Source: Phaseolus vulgaris (lineage: Eukaryota > Streptophyta > Magnoliopsida > Fabales > Fabaceae). Taken from it: DNA of 64,000 nucleotides. The stretch spans positions 37,161,785 to 37,225,784 of the forward strand of contig NC_023759.2 of the NCBI RefSeq assembly GCF_000499845.2, written 5' to 3'. Below are positions 9,751-21,597 of this stretch, piece after piece (the first letter of the stretch is position 1; every line of letters starts with the position of its first letter). The notes under the pieces are model-generated. The model was not told the DNA's origin, made no database searches, and saw only the letters and a list, made by a program, of their open reading frames with translations. Position numbers and translations under genes: made by a program.

Positions 9751-12294
9751 ATGGCTGAATTATTCCTCTTCAGCATCGCAGAATCACTCATAGCAAAGCT
9801 TTCTTCTTGGACATATGAAGAAACTTCACAGGTGCTGAGGTTATACCACCATCTGCGAGAGGTTTCACAAACTCTTTCATTAGTCAAGGCGGTGCTGTTA
9901 GACGCTGAGGAGAAGCAGCAGGAGAATTATGAGATGCGGGAATGGCTGAGGCAGATCAAACATGTCTTCTCTGATGCTGAAAATATGTTGGATGAATTTG
10001 AGTGCGAAACATTACGAAAAGAAGTTGTCCAAGCTCATGGCAGCACCACAATCAAGGTAGCACACTTCTTCTCAAGTTCTAATCCACTTGTTTTTCATTA
10101 TAGAATGGCTCAACAGATCCAAAAAATCAAGAAGAGATTAGACAAGGTTGCAGCAGACAGACATAAGTTTGGTCTTGAAACAATTGATGTTGATAGACGT
10201 TCTGTACATAGGAGGGATATGACATACTCCTACGTTATTGATTCGGATGTCATAGGAAGGAATCAAGATAAAGAAAATATTATACAGCTTTTGGTGCAAC
10301 AGAACCCGAAAAATAATGACAAAAGTCTGTCTATTATCCCCATTGTGGGGATGGGAGGCCTGGGAAAGACCACTCTAGCAAAAATTGTGTTCAATGATAG
10401 GAGGATAAATGAGTTGTTCCCATTGAAGATGTGGGTTTGTGTTTCTATTGATTTTGAAATTAAGCAAGAGATCATTAAAATTATCAACTCTAATAATGCT
10501 TCTGCCCACCAACAAAATTTAGACAAATTAGATGTGGAGCAACTTCAAAGTCAATTAAGAAACAAACTTGTCAGTCAAAAATTCTTACTAGTATTAGATG
10601 ACGTGTGGAATGAAGATCTTGTTAAATGGGTTGAGTTGAGGAATTTAATGCAAGTAGGTGCTGCGGGAAGTAAAATTTTGGTAACTACACGCAATCACGC
10701 AACAGCTTCCATGATGGGCACGGTTCCCTCTTACATTTTAGAAGGCCTTTCCGAGGAGGATTCATTGTCTCTGTTTGTCAAATGGGCATTTAAAGAAGGA
10801 GTAGAGAAAAGGTATCCATATTTAATAGATATTGGGAGAGAAATTGTGAAAAAGTGCAAAGGGGTGCCTTTGGCAGTGAGAACATTAGGAGGTTTACTAT
10901 ATTTGAAAGATAAAAAAGAGGAATGGGAATTTGTGAGAGACAACAAAAATTGGAGTTCAATAAAAGTTGGCAATGCTATGTTCCCTCCACTTAAATTAAG
11001 TTTTGATCAAATGCCATCCAATTTGAGGAAATGCTTTGCTTTGTTCAACCTTTACCCATGTGGCTATGCATTTGAGAGTTTTGATGTTACATCGCTTTGG
11101 GGAGCACTTGGTCTCCTTCCATCACCAAATAGAAATCAAATATTGAAACACGATGCAAATCAATATATCAGTGAACTATTTTCAAGATCTTTTCTGCAGG
11201 ATGTTGTTGACTACGGCATTGGTTTTGCTTTTAAAATACATGACTTGGTGCATGATAATGCACGCTATTTGGGAAAGGACTCTATAATTGTAAGATACCC
11301 CTTTGTATTTACACCCGAACACAGGTATGTCCAGCATCTATCTTTTCCTGAAAATGTTGGAATTGAAAATTTTCCAATCCAAAAATTTGTTGGTGCAAGA
11401 ACCATACTATTTCCTACCCCAGGAGTAGGAGCCAACAGTGAAGCTTTTTTGCTTAAATTCGTGTCACGATGCAATTATTTGCGATTTTTAGATTTAAGTG
11501 ATTCTATGTATAAAGTTTTGCCTCCTTACATTGGCAAGCTGAAACATTTAAGATATCTCAGTCTTGAAAATAATAAAAGCCTAAAGAGACTTCCTGATTC
11601 TCTTTGCAACCTGCTAAAGTTGGAAGTTTTGATACTTAGTAGATGTACAGAGCTTGTAGCACTGCCTAAAGGTTTAAGAAAAATGATCAGTCTTCAACAT
11701 TTGGAGATAACCACAAAGCAACGTGTTTTGCCAGAGGATGAGATTGCAAACTTGAGTTCTCTTCAGACTCTCAGAATCGAATTTTGCAACAATGTGGAAT
11801 CTTTGTTTGGAGGGATTAAACTCCTTACTCTTAAAGTATTGTGTATTACTAGTTGCCAGAGTCTAAAGTCCTTGCCACTTGATATTGAATATTTTCCTAA
11901 ATTAGAGACTTTGTTAGTTGATAACTGTGATGTGTTGGAGTTGTCAAATGAGCATAACCAAAATTCCAACTTGAGGTTGAAGATTGTAAATTTCATTTCA
12001 TTGCCCCAGTTATTGACCTTGCCTCACTGGATTCAAGGTTCCACGGATACATTACAGTACTTGTTAATTTCAAGCTGCAACAATCTTGTGGGGCTTCCTC
12101 AATGGCTATCGGCTATGACTTGTCTGAAAACACTGCGTGTCATAAGCTGTCCTAATATGTTGTCTCTCCATGAAGACATCCATCACCTCCCCACCCTTGA
12201 ACGATTGGAAATTGACGGTAATCTTGAATCGTGGCAACACTTAACCATTGATGAACCAGAACAAGTGGAAGAAAGGATAGAAGAGTTGGAGTAA
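9751..12294 (+). CDS. CNL-2: CC-NB-ARC-LRR disease-resistance protein (RGA-like)
   Basis: Predicted intracellular immune receptor of 847 residues, one exon, no breaks. Order: Rx-type coiled coil (DAENMLDEFE near 77), P-loop GMGGLGKTT at 200, kinase-2 LLVLDDVW at 279, GSKILVTTR, GVPLAVRTLG, CFALFNLYP, VHD at 500-502, then irregular LRRs to an acidic C-terminus EQVEERIEELE. ATG 9751 is in good context (AACCATGG) and begins the family start MAELFLFSIAESL. An in-frame ATG at 9646 would add 35 residues unlike the family and was not chosen. Residues after the VHD (NARYLGKD) differ from the LALFVAKD of the siblings, and the RNBS-D region lacks the usual KD. Its promoter abuts a Copia LTR. Confidence 0.92.
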   Translation: MAELFLFSIAESLIAKLSSWTYEETSQVLRLYHHLREVSQTLSLVKAVLLDAEEKQQENYEMREWLRQIKHVFSDAENMLDEFECETLRKEVVQAHGSTTIKVAHFFSSSNPLVFHYRMAQQIQKIKKRLDKVAADRHKFGLETIDVDRRSVHRRDMTYSYVIDSDVIGRNQDKENIIQLLVQQNPKNNDKSLSIIPIVGMGGLGKTTLAKIVFNDRRINELFPLKMWVCVSIDFEIKQEIIKIINSNNASAHQQNLDKLDVEQLQSQLRNKLVSQKFLLVLDDVWNEDLVKWVELRNLMQVGAAGSKILVTTRNHATASMMGTVPSYILEGLSEEDSLSLFVKWAFKEGVEKRYPYLIDIGREIVKKCKGVPLAVRTLGGLLYLKDKKEEWEFVRDNKNWSSIKVGNAMFPPLKLSFDQMPSNLRKCFALFNLYPCGYAFESFDVTSLWGALGLLPSPNRNQILKHDANQYISELFSRSFLQDVVDYGIGFAFKIHDLVHDNARYLGKDSIIVRYPFVFTPEHRYVQHLSFPENVGIENFPIQKFVGARTILFPTPGVGANSEAFLLKFVSRCNYLRFLDLSDSMYKVLPPYIGKLKHLRYLSLENNKSLKRLPDSLCNLLKLEVLILSRCTELVALPKGLRKMISLQHLEITTKQRVLPEDEIANLSSLQTLRIEFCNNVESLFGGIKLLTLKVLCITSCQSLKSLPLDIEYFPKLETLLVDNCDVLELSNEHNQNSNLRLKIVNFISLPQLLTLPHWIQGSTDTLQYLLISSCNNLVGLPQWLSAMTCLKTLRVISCPNMLSLHEDIHHLPTLERLEIDGNLESWQHLTIDEPEQVEERIEELE

Positions 12295-12693
12295 GGGAAA
12301 AGTAGAGGTAAGCTTTAAAAGACTCATAAAAACTGGTTTTTCTATGTTTTGGGTTTACATCATCTATGTTGTTGTTGTTCTTGAGGACTTTTTAATCTTC
12401 TAGCAATGTCTGAACTTGCATTATTTGTTTGAATTGAGCAGAGAATTCAGATAGACCACTTTTTTTTTTGCATTGAACCTATATGTTTAATTCATTATTT
12501 GATTTACTTGGTTCACATATTAAGTACTAAGCAGCATTATTTGGGTACTGATATATTTTTTTAAAGGTTTTACAAATGACTGTTTAATCAATTAGGGGAG
12601 AGATAGTATATGTTACGAGGAGAGAAAAGGCTGTATCAAGAGTAATAATATTTTCAAGATTTATATCTGTTCTTTTTAACAATTCCTCTAACT
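12295..12693. other. CNL-2 3' flank
   Basis: AT-rich DNA, probably with the CNL-2 3' UTR at its start. No gene or transposon end recognised. Confidence 0.5.
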
Positions 12694-12890
12694 TGTTTTG
12701 AATATTTATATAAATGCTCCCATTCTTTCAGCACATAAGGAGTATGATGGTTTTCCTTTAACTGATTTGAATATTTATAGAAATGTTCCTATTCATGATT
12801 CAGCACATATTTGATGATTTTCCTTTAACCGTTTTGAATATTTGTAGAAATGTTCCCATTCATGATTCAGCACATAAGGACTTTAGGTTG
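12694..12890. repeat. Three tandem copies of a ~67-bp unit
   Basis: TTTGAATATTT followed by AGAAATGTTCC-type text and TTCAGCACATA recurs at about 12696, 12763 and 12830. The copies carry substitutions and small indels. A plain tandem array with no coding content. Confidence 0.8.
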
Positions 12891-13022
12891 TGGCGGAAAC
12901 TTAGAGAGGGCAGAGCTTCGGCTGTTGGTTGCTTCTCCTCTTTTATCGGTACCCATTGTGTCTTATATGCTGAAGCTATGGGGCTCTCCTTGATATCTCT
13001 AAGGGATGGGCTAAGTTATGAA
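12888..13022 (+). pseudogene. Possible RNase H relic of a LINE-type element
   Basis: About 45 codons include GCFSSFIGTHCVLYAEAMGL, which resembles the middle of plant RNase H-like (RVT_3) domains, where a small hydrophobic core is followed by xAExxGL. It is too short to be certain. No other part of such an element was found next to it; 13023-13494 is AT-rich and otherwise empty. Confidence 0.3.
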
Positions 13023-13494
13023 TGAATGTGACTTTCAACTGATCATCCAATTTTTTCATAGTAATTTGATTTCTTAGCAACACATGGCTTAATTGAATGA
13101 AGAACAGTTTTAGACTTTACTCATATATATATATAGGGAGGATAATTACTCTGCCGATAAGCTTGTTGATTATGGTTCTTAGATCTCAAGTTTCATTTGG
13201 TAAATTAATGTTCGTAGATTTGTTAATTCAGAATTTTTAAGAGATAAATTTGCTCTACCATAATGAGTTTTGGTTTGGTTTCATTTTTTTTATATTACTT
13301 TTCTTTTTCGTTTTATGATAGTTAGAGTCTTACAAAGTACTGATGTAGTTTGTAGGAACAATATAATTAGAATGGCAAACTACGTAATGATGTTATAGCA
13401 CTAACATTTTTGGTAAAATAAAGTGATGCTACTTTGTTACTCCAAATATTTTTCTTTTGAACTAAAATAATAAACATTCATGAAAGTATAGGTA

Positions 13495-14063
13495 AATGTC
13501 AACCAGTTGCTTTGTGGTAGAAATGGGAAGCAAATGAATGAGACCCTTCTTTAATTTTTTCCTTAAAAACATGATAATCTATTTCTATGTGTTTGGTACG
13601 CTCGTGAAACACTGAATTTGCTGCAATATATTTTGCTGAGTCATTGTCACAGTATAAAAGAGATGATTGCTCAAAAGGAACTTTGAAATCTTGAAGAAGA
13701 TAAGTTAGCCATAGAATTTCACATGTAACAGTAGTCATTGCCATGTATTCAGCTTCACAATAACTCTTTGATATTGTTCCTTGCTTCTTGATTTCTTGGA
13801 TATGAGAGAATTCTCAAGATACACACTAAAACGTCATTGATTGTCTTGAATCACTGTAGAGGCCCCAATCACTATCACAAAATGCTTTTAGATGAGCAGA
13901 AGTGTTGGAAGAGAAAAATAAACCAAGACTTGAAACTCCTTTAATATATCTGAGAATTTTAATCACTGTAGTATATGGTGAGCAATTGTACGCTTAGCAA
14001 GAAATTGAGAAAGTTGTTGTAAAAAAATGTTATGTCAGGTCGAGTATTAGTGAGATACTAAAA
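13495..14063 (-). pseudogene. Copia pol relic (end of RT to RNase H)
   Basis: Minus-strand reading gives NTRPDITFF at the 5' side, then AFCDSDW, and finally CEAEYMAMTTVTCEILWL and HERTKHIEIDYHVFKEKI. These are hallmarks of the Copia RNase H region. A stop and frameshifts interrupt it, and no LTRs belong to it. Its 5' side is cut by the LTR fragment that starts at 14064. It differs in sequence from the pol of Copia-1 and Copia-2. Confidence 0.85.
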
Positions 14064-15105
14064 AGTGTCTAATTTCAGTAATATTTCATATTAAAAGATA
14101 GACACTTATGAATATTAATTGCTAATTTACATATAAAATAATCTCTAATTTATGAAATTATACATTTTTACATATTTTATGATCTTTATTTGAATAAGAA
14201 CATTTTATTCCCAAATTTGGTGTTAGTTTCAGGTTTCTAGAGAAGAATGAAGATGATTAGGCTAAAGAGGAATGATATAAGCTAAAAAGAGAAAGTTGGA
14301 AGGTCTCAGAACTCGTAAAAGCGCCAAAAAACCAACTTTGCAACAGGGAATCTCGATTCTTGCTTGAGCGAGCATGCTCCAGTGACGTTGTCGAAAATCG
14401 ACGCCTTTCTCGCTTGAGCGAGAATGCATTAGACAAATTGGGCCACTTTTATGTTTTTAAAAATAAGTCCATCAACGCGACGCAGAAAGTCACCTAACCC
14501 TAGCAAATTAGGTTAAATAGGGAACTAGAGGCTCAAACCTAGTGTGCCAAATTGAGAGGAAAACACCATTGAGTGACTTGTAACCCAATTGGGAGAATAA
14601 AAGGTGCTATAAGATGTGTGGCTAATTCTATCCTTTGGGATTGGGAGTAATCTGTTCGAACTCTTATGTATTGAGGTGATATTTAAATATGATATGATAT
14701 TCTGTTCTTGATTGATTATTGGTATTGTTGTTTTGTTTTGAATTCTTGATCTAGAATCTTAAATCTGACTGGAAAGTATTTTTAGGGTTCTTACCTAAAT
14801 AACAATACTTAACATATTTGAATGCTAGAAATAGACTTGAAATGTTAATTACTATTAACGTTTAAGCTTGATTTTAAGTTGTTTTCATAAATATGCAAGG
14901 AATCGATATTTAGGAAACATTCTTAATAATTTTATATGTGAGGAATCAATATAAATGAATTTTATATGGACATCTATTTCAATTGAAGAGCATAATGTTA
15001 ACATGCTAATAAACATACATAAGTGTGAGAGAGATGAAACCTAATCCCTATTTTTCCAACTTGAAGCAACCAATTATTTGTTTGTTTTCTTATTAATCAT
15101 TGTCA
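14064..15105 (+). repeat. LTR fragment (copy C of the solo-LTR family)
   Basis: It aligns over most of its length to the solo LTR at 61881-62985 (shared AGTGTCTAATTTCAG-like start, GGAGAATxxAAGGTGCTA, AATCATTGTCA) but lacks both termini. It also contains an extra GC-richer patch at about 14340-14440, including the near-perfect hairpin TTCTCGCTTGAGCGAGAA at 14407-14424. Confidence 0.8.
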
Positions 15106-15199
15106 CTTTGATATATCACCGTCACTTTTTCACCTCATTTTCTCAAGAACAAAGTCATGAAGGCACAACCTATCATTTGCTAACATATATATCCTATAA

Positions 15200-16078
15200 G
15201 ATAATTATATTCGGAAGGGATAGTAAGTGATATTTATCATAATAACTATTTAAACATTCTTTTGACCAACATATAAAACGAAAAAGAATTGTTATAAAAT
15301 ATGTTATTATTTTTTAAAATGTGAATTTAAAGTTTTGTTTTTATATTTTAAGGAAAATGTTATGTTGATTGACAATTGAATTAAAAAATTTAAATAAATA
15401 TAATAATAATAATAATAATAATGAAAGTAATGTTTCTACTAAATAATTTAATATAAAATATAATCCAGACCATTATAACATAGTGAAATTTTAAAAGCTG
15501 ACAGTGTTACAACTTTATTTTTGTTTCATAATGTAGTATTGTTACAATTTTTTTAAATTGCATTTTGATAACAATTATATATAATCATGTATTTGGAATA
15601 AAAAGATTTATGTTCTTCTTATTGTAAATAGAAAAAAATTATTGCAAACATAATACCCCAAATTAATAAAAATAAATAAATTATTCGAATTGGAGTTAGA
15701 AAAGTGATTGCTAACACTCAAACTGGAGAAGTAAGGTTTGTTTCATCAGAATTCACTATTTTTAAGAACAATTTATAACTTATAAGAAACTCAAGTGTGA
15801 AGTTCCGTACCACGTTTTAAATAGAAAAACTCCCACAAATTTAACTCTCCTACAGATTTTTGTTTTGGTGGATAAATCCCACTAAAACTACAACTACAAA
15901 AAAGTAAACAAATATTTCAGTAATACACAATTGTGATGGAGCTTCTAAATTAAATTGTCTTTGGCAGATAAAAACTGAAATGTATTTTCACACACAAAAG
16001 AGTGAGTAATAAAATATGCATAATAAAACATATGATCCAATGCAATTTCATGTGAAAAGAAAGTTCAGACACATAATC
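15200..16078 (+). repeat. Duplicate of the CNL-3 3' flank (left copy)
   Basis: Collinear with 32195-33222. Shared stretches include AAACGAAAAAGAATTGTTAT, GTGATTGCTAACAC, CAAATATTTCAGTA and CAATTTCATGTGAAAAGAAA. Identity by eye is roughly 85 percent. The right copy has about 150 bp more near 32300-32450. The left copy is not followed by a CNL gene; LINE-A begins almost at once. A short (AAT)n run lies at 15400-15423. Confidence 0.85.
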
Positions 16079-16128
16079 ATCCCAAAAAAAACCCATCATC
16101 ATCAACAAAGAGAGTGAAACCGAAGCGG

Positions 16129-17257
16129 ATGGGAAGCAAAGAACGCTCCAGTAGAAGGGGTGACTATGGGTACTCAAATGACTACACCACTTTCTTCTTC
16201 TCGAACTTCCCTCACGGTTATGGTGAAGTGGACATGGTTAAGGTCTTTCAACGATAGGCTAGGGTGAAAGAAGTCTTCATATCACGTAGACTTAACAGGT
16301 GGGGGAGAAGATTTGGGTTTGTGAGATTATTTGAGGTGAGAAACGCGGAGCGCCTAGAGAAGGAGTTGGATAATATATATATATCGAAAACATGAAACTC
16401 CATGTGAACATCCCAAAGTACCGAAGGAATAAGCTGGGAACTGCTAAGGAGGAAAGGAGGGCCTCAAGGTTTCCCTACATGGAAAGGTAAAAGGACAAAG
16501 GGCAGCGCAAGGAGATATGGGTGGAGAAGAAAGGGAAAAAGTCTTTTGTAGAAGTTGTCAAAGATGAAGTGCAACAAGACAAATGAAAGGGGCTAGTAAT
16601 AAAAACACAATTGCATCTTCTGCCTTCGATGGAAAAAAGTGTTAAGGGTACTTCAAGGATGGTATGGATTTCGATCAGCTGGGGTAGGAATTTGTAAAAG
16701 GAGGTCTGCACAGGATCAGAGTGAGATTTTTGGGAGACAGCTTAGCTCTTCTGAACCCAAGAGAGGGTGAGAATATGGGGGATATCATCAAGCTTAATAG
16801 AGAATGGTTCGATAATTTCTTCACAAGCATCAAGCCTTGGTCGGTCTCTAGTGTGGCAGACCATAAAATAGTATGGGTGAGATGCTATGGTTTACCATTA
16901 TCTTTCTGGAACAAGGAATGCTTTGCAAAAGTGTTAGGAGAATCGACCACGTTGGTATCTGTCGACACATCCACACTGTTATGGGAGAACCTGGAATATG
17001 CTAGGTTACAAGTTCGGTCTAGATTGAGTTGCAACACCAGGACGGTGAAGAGCACGCAGATTAATAATCATACGTGCAGTATTCTCACTGAGGAAGAGGC
17101 TCCTGTAAACTATGGAGGCTTACACATGGATAATCACTGCGACCTTGATTCATCCGACAGCGTGTCCTCCACGGAAACTTACGTAAAAGAAACAATCCTA
17201 TCTACGAAAAGCTGTGAGGAAGGGGAAAATCGGGGTTCAGGGAGATTTTCCGATTAG
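16129..17257 (+). pseudogene. LINE-A ORF1 (RRM-like, DUF4283)
   Basis: From ATG 16129 the frame reads YTTFFFSNFPHGYGEVDMVK, then a TAG near 16255, then ARVKEVFISRRLNRWGRRFG: the RNA-recognition fold typical of legume LINE ORF1. After broken sequence, 16721-17257 is open again and contains VWVRCYGLPLSFWNKECF, the DUF4283 signature. ORF1 proteins bind the element RNA. The later open stretch at 17570-18265 is a low-complexity acidic linker in the same element. Confidence 0.75.
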
Positions 17258-18246
17258 TAGGGGAGGAGGAGGGTGGAGAGACAGTGGAGAATGGCGTGCA
17301 GAGTTCACATAAGACAAAAAAAGCTATTTGTGGAATCACCCTAAAAAAGTAAAATTTATCAGAGGAGAGTTCTCAATCCTTTCATGAATGAAGAAATAAT
17401 AGGTCAGAAGGTGGCTCTAGGTGTTGACCTAGATTTTAACCCTGGCCAAGTTTGCACTTTTTCACATAATAATGTCGTTGCACATGTTGAGCTGGCTAAA
17501 GCTGTAATGGATATCGAATGCTTTAGTACTTTGCAGGAACCCGTCATGAGCCCGATCTAAGATAGGGAGTTGGAGGCCCACGCGGGTCGGGTACCATTCC
17601 CAGCCCAAACCGAAGTGGGTGCTCCTGGGCTAGGGACTACGCAAGCGGAGCGACGAAGAGAGGAACTAAACGTAAATGCACTGTGTGGAAGTATAAGCGG
17701 AGGCAAGGAGGAGGGAGCGTCTGAGGAGGACGAGGTTAATGACATAGGTAACCCAGCAGCAATGCAAGGTCTGGTACCAATGACGTCGGCGATTGTTCGT
17801 CAAGAAGGTAGTGAGGAAGGCGGATCTCAGGAGGGAGTTACACCTGATGTGATGATGGCGCAAATGGTAGGAGAGGAGGAAGCAATTGCGGGAAGTAGAT
17901 CAATCACTCCACCACGACGACGGAAGTCAAAAGGCCTCTTCGAATTGAGGGATTCCGTCTCTTACCCGAGGCAGTCCGTGAGACTTATCTCAAGGCTATC
18001 GCAGGTAGGGGCTTCCTCTCACGCAAGAGATGGTATGAGTTCAGACCCTTTATCTGATGGGGACGTTATCAATTTCAATTTACGTTTATGTGAGCCTAGT
18101 ATTTCGGTAGAACCATCAAAATTATGGGAGATTGGATTGCAAGCCGGGTTAAGATGTCAGGGGGACAAGGAGGAGGTTGTCAAAGAATATCACTGTTTGG
18201 AAAAGAGGGATTCAAAGTTTATGAAGAAATATGAGAAGGGTAAAAA

Positions 18247-19953
18247 GGATGGTCATCTATGTTGATAGTAAACTTGAATGTTAAGGAATTGGGGGGAAGT
18301 ATTAAAGCTAGGTACTTGAGTCACATTATTTCTAGCGAGGGAGCATATTTTGTATGTATCCAAGAAACAAAATTGAGTGCTCTTTCGGATACAAGATGCT
18401 ATGCATTATGGGAGAACAACAATGTGGGGTGGTTACATTACGGAGGAGACAATGGTAGTGGAAGTTTGTTGTCTATGTGACATAAAGAAGCATTATGTTA
18501 CGATATACATGTCATGAGGAACGGGTTCATTGTTGTTTGGAAGCAGAGTTCATTGAGAAAGAAATAAGGGATGCGATGTGGCAGTGTGAAGGTTCAAAGA
18601 GTCCTGGACCTGATGGCTTCAATTTCAACTTCATCAAGAATAGTTGGGAGGTATTAAAAGTAGAGATTGTGGCAGCTATGGCTAATTTTCATGTTACAGG
18701 TTATATACCCAAGGGCTGTAATGCCTCTTTCATAGCTCTAGTCCTTAAAGTTAGGGACCCTATAATGCTTGAGCAGTATCGACCTATATCTTTAGTAGGG
18801 GCTATGTACAAAATTATCTCTAAGGTTCTAGTTGGAAGAATCAAGCAGGTTTTGTCCTCTATATTGGTGAGAGTCAATCGACGTTTATAAAGGACAGAGG
18901 GATTCTTGACAGCATGCTTATTGCCAATGAAGTGGTCGAGGATCTTAAGAGGGGTGGGAGGAGCGGGTTGTGTTTGAAGGTGGATTGATAAGGCTTACGA
19001 TTCGGTCAACTGGGCTTTCCTCTATGATATGCTTCCTAGAATGGGGTTCCACAGTTAGTGGATTAGTTGGATCAGAGGTTGTATGGAAAGTGCCACAGTC
19101 TCAGTTCTTGTTAATGGGAGCCCTACGAAGGAATTTAAACCTTCCAGAGGGCTGAGGTAGGGTGATCCTCTAGCCCCTTTTCTCTTTGTAGTGGTAGCAG
19201 AAGATTTGGCAGGCTTAGTAAGGCAAGCTTGTATGGCTAACTTGCTCCGGGCTTAAGATTGGTAGAAAGGAAGTTGAGTTGTGCATGTGGTGACCCTGAA
19301 GTCTATCCCTAGGGGGTTTGAGTTGGCTTCAGGGTTGAAGATTAACTTCCACAAGTCAAAATTAACTAGCATCAATGTTCAGAGGAGTAATCTCGCTTGT
19401 TACACAAAGACCTTGAATTGTACTCAGATGGGTTTTCCGTTTAATTATTTGGGCCTTGAAGTGGGAGGAAATCCAAGGAAGAAAAAGTTTTGGGAGCCTG
19501 TGATAAACAAACTAAAAGCGAGGTTAAATGTGTGGAAAGGGAGAATTTTATCTATGGCAGGGAGAATTTGCTTAATTAAATCGGTCCTTACCTCTACCCT
19601 GCTTTACTACCTGTCCCTGTTCAGAGCACCGGTTGCGGTCTGCAAAAGCATCACCAGAATACAAATGAGGTTCCTTGAGAGGTGGGTGGTCTGGGTTGAG
19701 AGACATCCGGATGATTAATTCTGCGCTACTAGCTACATGGAGATGGCGCCTTATGGTGGAAGAGCAGGGGAGGTGGAAGGATTTGCTGGTTTCAAAGTAC
19801 GGCTTGAGTTCAGAAGTCTCGCATACACCAGTGAAACTTCAATCTTGGTGGTGGAGAGACTTGCTCAAAGTCTGTGGGGAGGGTGGAGGGGACAGATGGT
19901 TTCTTAAAGAAGTTGGGTGGAAACTAGGATGTGGAGACAAAGTAAAGTTCTAG
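18247..19953 (+). pseudogene. LINE-A ORF2 (endonuclease start and reverse transcriptase), deleted
   Basis: Endonuclease start with CIQETKL at about 18355, broken off near 18480. It jumps straight into RT text (GSKSPGPDGFNFNFIKNSW, then YRPISLVGAMYKIISKVL). The rest of the endonuclease and the first RT blocks are missing. Frameshifts follow near 18885 and 18985. The block that should hold the catalytic Phe/Tyr-Ala-Asp-Asp is absent: text passes from GRKEVELC to LKSIPRGFELASGLKINFHK near 19270-19345. The post-RT region SWWWRDLLKVCGEG is present to the Copia-1 insertion point. Confidence 0.85.
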
Positions 19954-19999
19954 GAAGATGTATGGATTGGGAATTCTAACCTTAAATCTATGTACTCCA

Positions 20000-21583
20000 T
20001 GTTGGGTCTATTAGTGTCTAAGTTCAAGAGGAGAGGGGTGAATTGAGCTTATAAAATTTTCGCAAGAACACTCAATTTTCAGTATACCAGAGGCAAAAAG
20101 AACAGATTGTTTTTACATGAAACAGATTGATTCTTCAGAGCAGTCTAGCACAATTTGAATTTGTTCAATATAAAATTGTGATCAATAGAGAATTATACCA
20201 GAATCAGATTAGCTGAATATTATGAGGATGAAGGATACAGCTATGCTTAGAAATCAAACAAATTTACCCAACACAGGGTTTTAAGGAGAATGATTCTTTC
20301 TCAGATTTTAATGATTAGACTGTTTGTTCACAGATCACTTAGACCATCATATACAACTGTCTTGTTTGTGATTAGAGAACTTTAACAAATCAGGAAGAAC
20401 AGTTTTTACTTAAACCCAGAATTAACAGATTCAATTTCAAAAGAACAAATTTAGTTCTTGACAGAATTAAGCAAAACCAGAAATGAGTGCAGGGATGAGA
20501 AGAAAAGGCACACAAGTTTTTATATTGGTTCACTCATACAGAGCTACGTCCAGTCTCACCTTACCCCAAGGTGGAATCCACTAAAAACGGTACCAATTAC
20601 TTACAAACACAGCAGTTCTTGAACACTACAAGAACAACACAATCAATGCTGAAAAACCCTATTTCAGCACACCTTGCACTCCAAGAAACCCTATCAATGA
20701 GTGACTAACACTTACACCTTTACAAACCAGAATAAAGGAAAGATTACACCTGAAAAGAAGATGCAAGAACTCAAAACCAGTAGTTCAATTTGCTGCAGAA
20801 CTGCACCAGCACCTTCACCAAGATCAGAGGTTTCCTAAAACAAGCACACTTGAAAATCTCTTTGGAAAACCTTTCAAAAATCTTTCAATCCTTCTTCTCA
20901 CATTGAAAATGTTTGATTTCTGTCAAAAACGTAATTGCTCAGCACCTTTTCATGTGAGAGAGACTTTTCTTTATATAGAAAACAATTTCTAACTTCTTTT
21001 CAAAAAACAGTTGAAAAGCAGTTATGAAAACAACAGATTCATTTTTGAACTTAACAAATTTATTTTGTGAAAACCGCCAACTCAGCTAACAGAAATAACT
21101 GTCTGAGTTGTACCTTTGGTGCCCTAACTAACTTGTGAAAAACTTTTCAGCTAACCAAAGAACAAACCTGTTCTTTCACAGTGAAACGGATTAAACGATA
21201 GCAAATAGGCCAGCTCAGCTTTAACTGAAATAACTAACTAAGCTTTACCTGTGGTGCCTTAACAGAATTTTAGAAAAGCCTTTTAACAGAGAAGAAATAA
21301 ACCGATTCTTTCTCCATAAAACAGATTTATTTGTGTACTGATTTAAAACTTTTAAGAGCACTTTAAAAAGCTTTTCAAAAACCATTTAACCACATCATGT
21401 GCTTGATCTAGGCTTGGTCAGGCATCTAGGATAGATCATGTAGCAAAAGGCAACCTTACACAATTGCAAGCCTACATACAAGATCATCTAAACCTATTAC
21501 AAACTTTACACCAAACTAGCTATTTTTCTACATCAAACACACACTAACACTAGGTAGAGAAGAGGCTTCATCCATCTTCAACA
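20000..21583 (-). repeat. 3' LTR of Copia-1
   Basis: Begins TGTTGGGTCTATTAG and ends CATCTTCAACA on the + strand. Nearly identical to 28569-30154. Confidence 0.95.
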
Positions 21584-21597
21584 ATCTCCCCCTGTTT
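21584..21597 (-). other. Polypurine tract of Copia-1
   Basis: AAACAGGGGGAGAT on the minus strand directly abuts the 3' LTR. This is the plus-strand priming site; the same 14 bases precede both LTRs of Copia-2. Confidence 0.85.

Larger units (their letters stand above)
16085..19999 (+). mobile_element. LINE-A (plant L1 type), 5' part, dead
   Basis: A non-LTR retrotransposon reading + strand. Order: ORF1 with an RRM-like start, a DUF4283-type region, endonuclease start, reverse transcriptase and post-RT region. Stops, frameshifts and deletions occur throughout. At 20000 it is cut by Copia-1, and the same LINE continues at 30160 in the same orientation. The proximal flank is the duplicated CNL-3 3' DNA. 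Confidence 0.85.

Noticed and set aside
18247..19953. Reverse transcriptase as a possible defence-type or diversity-generating RT
   Set aside because: Endonuclease, RRM/DUF4283 and zf-RVT context is that of a plant L1 LINE; no template or variable repeats are present.
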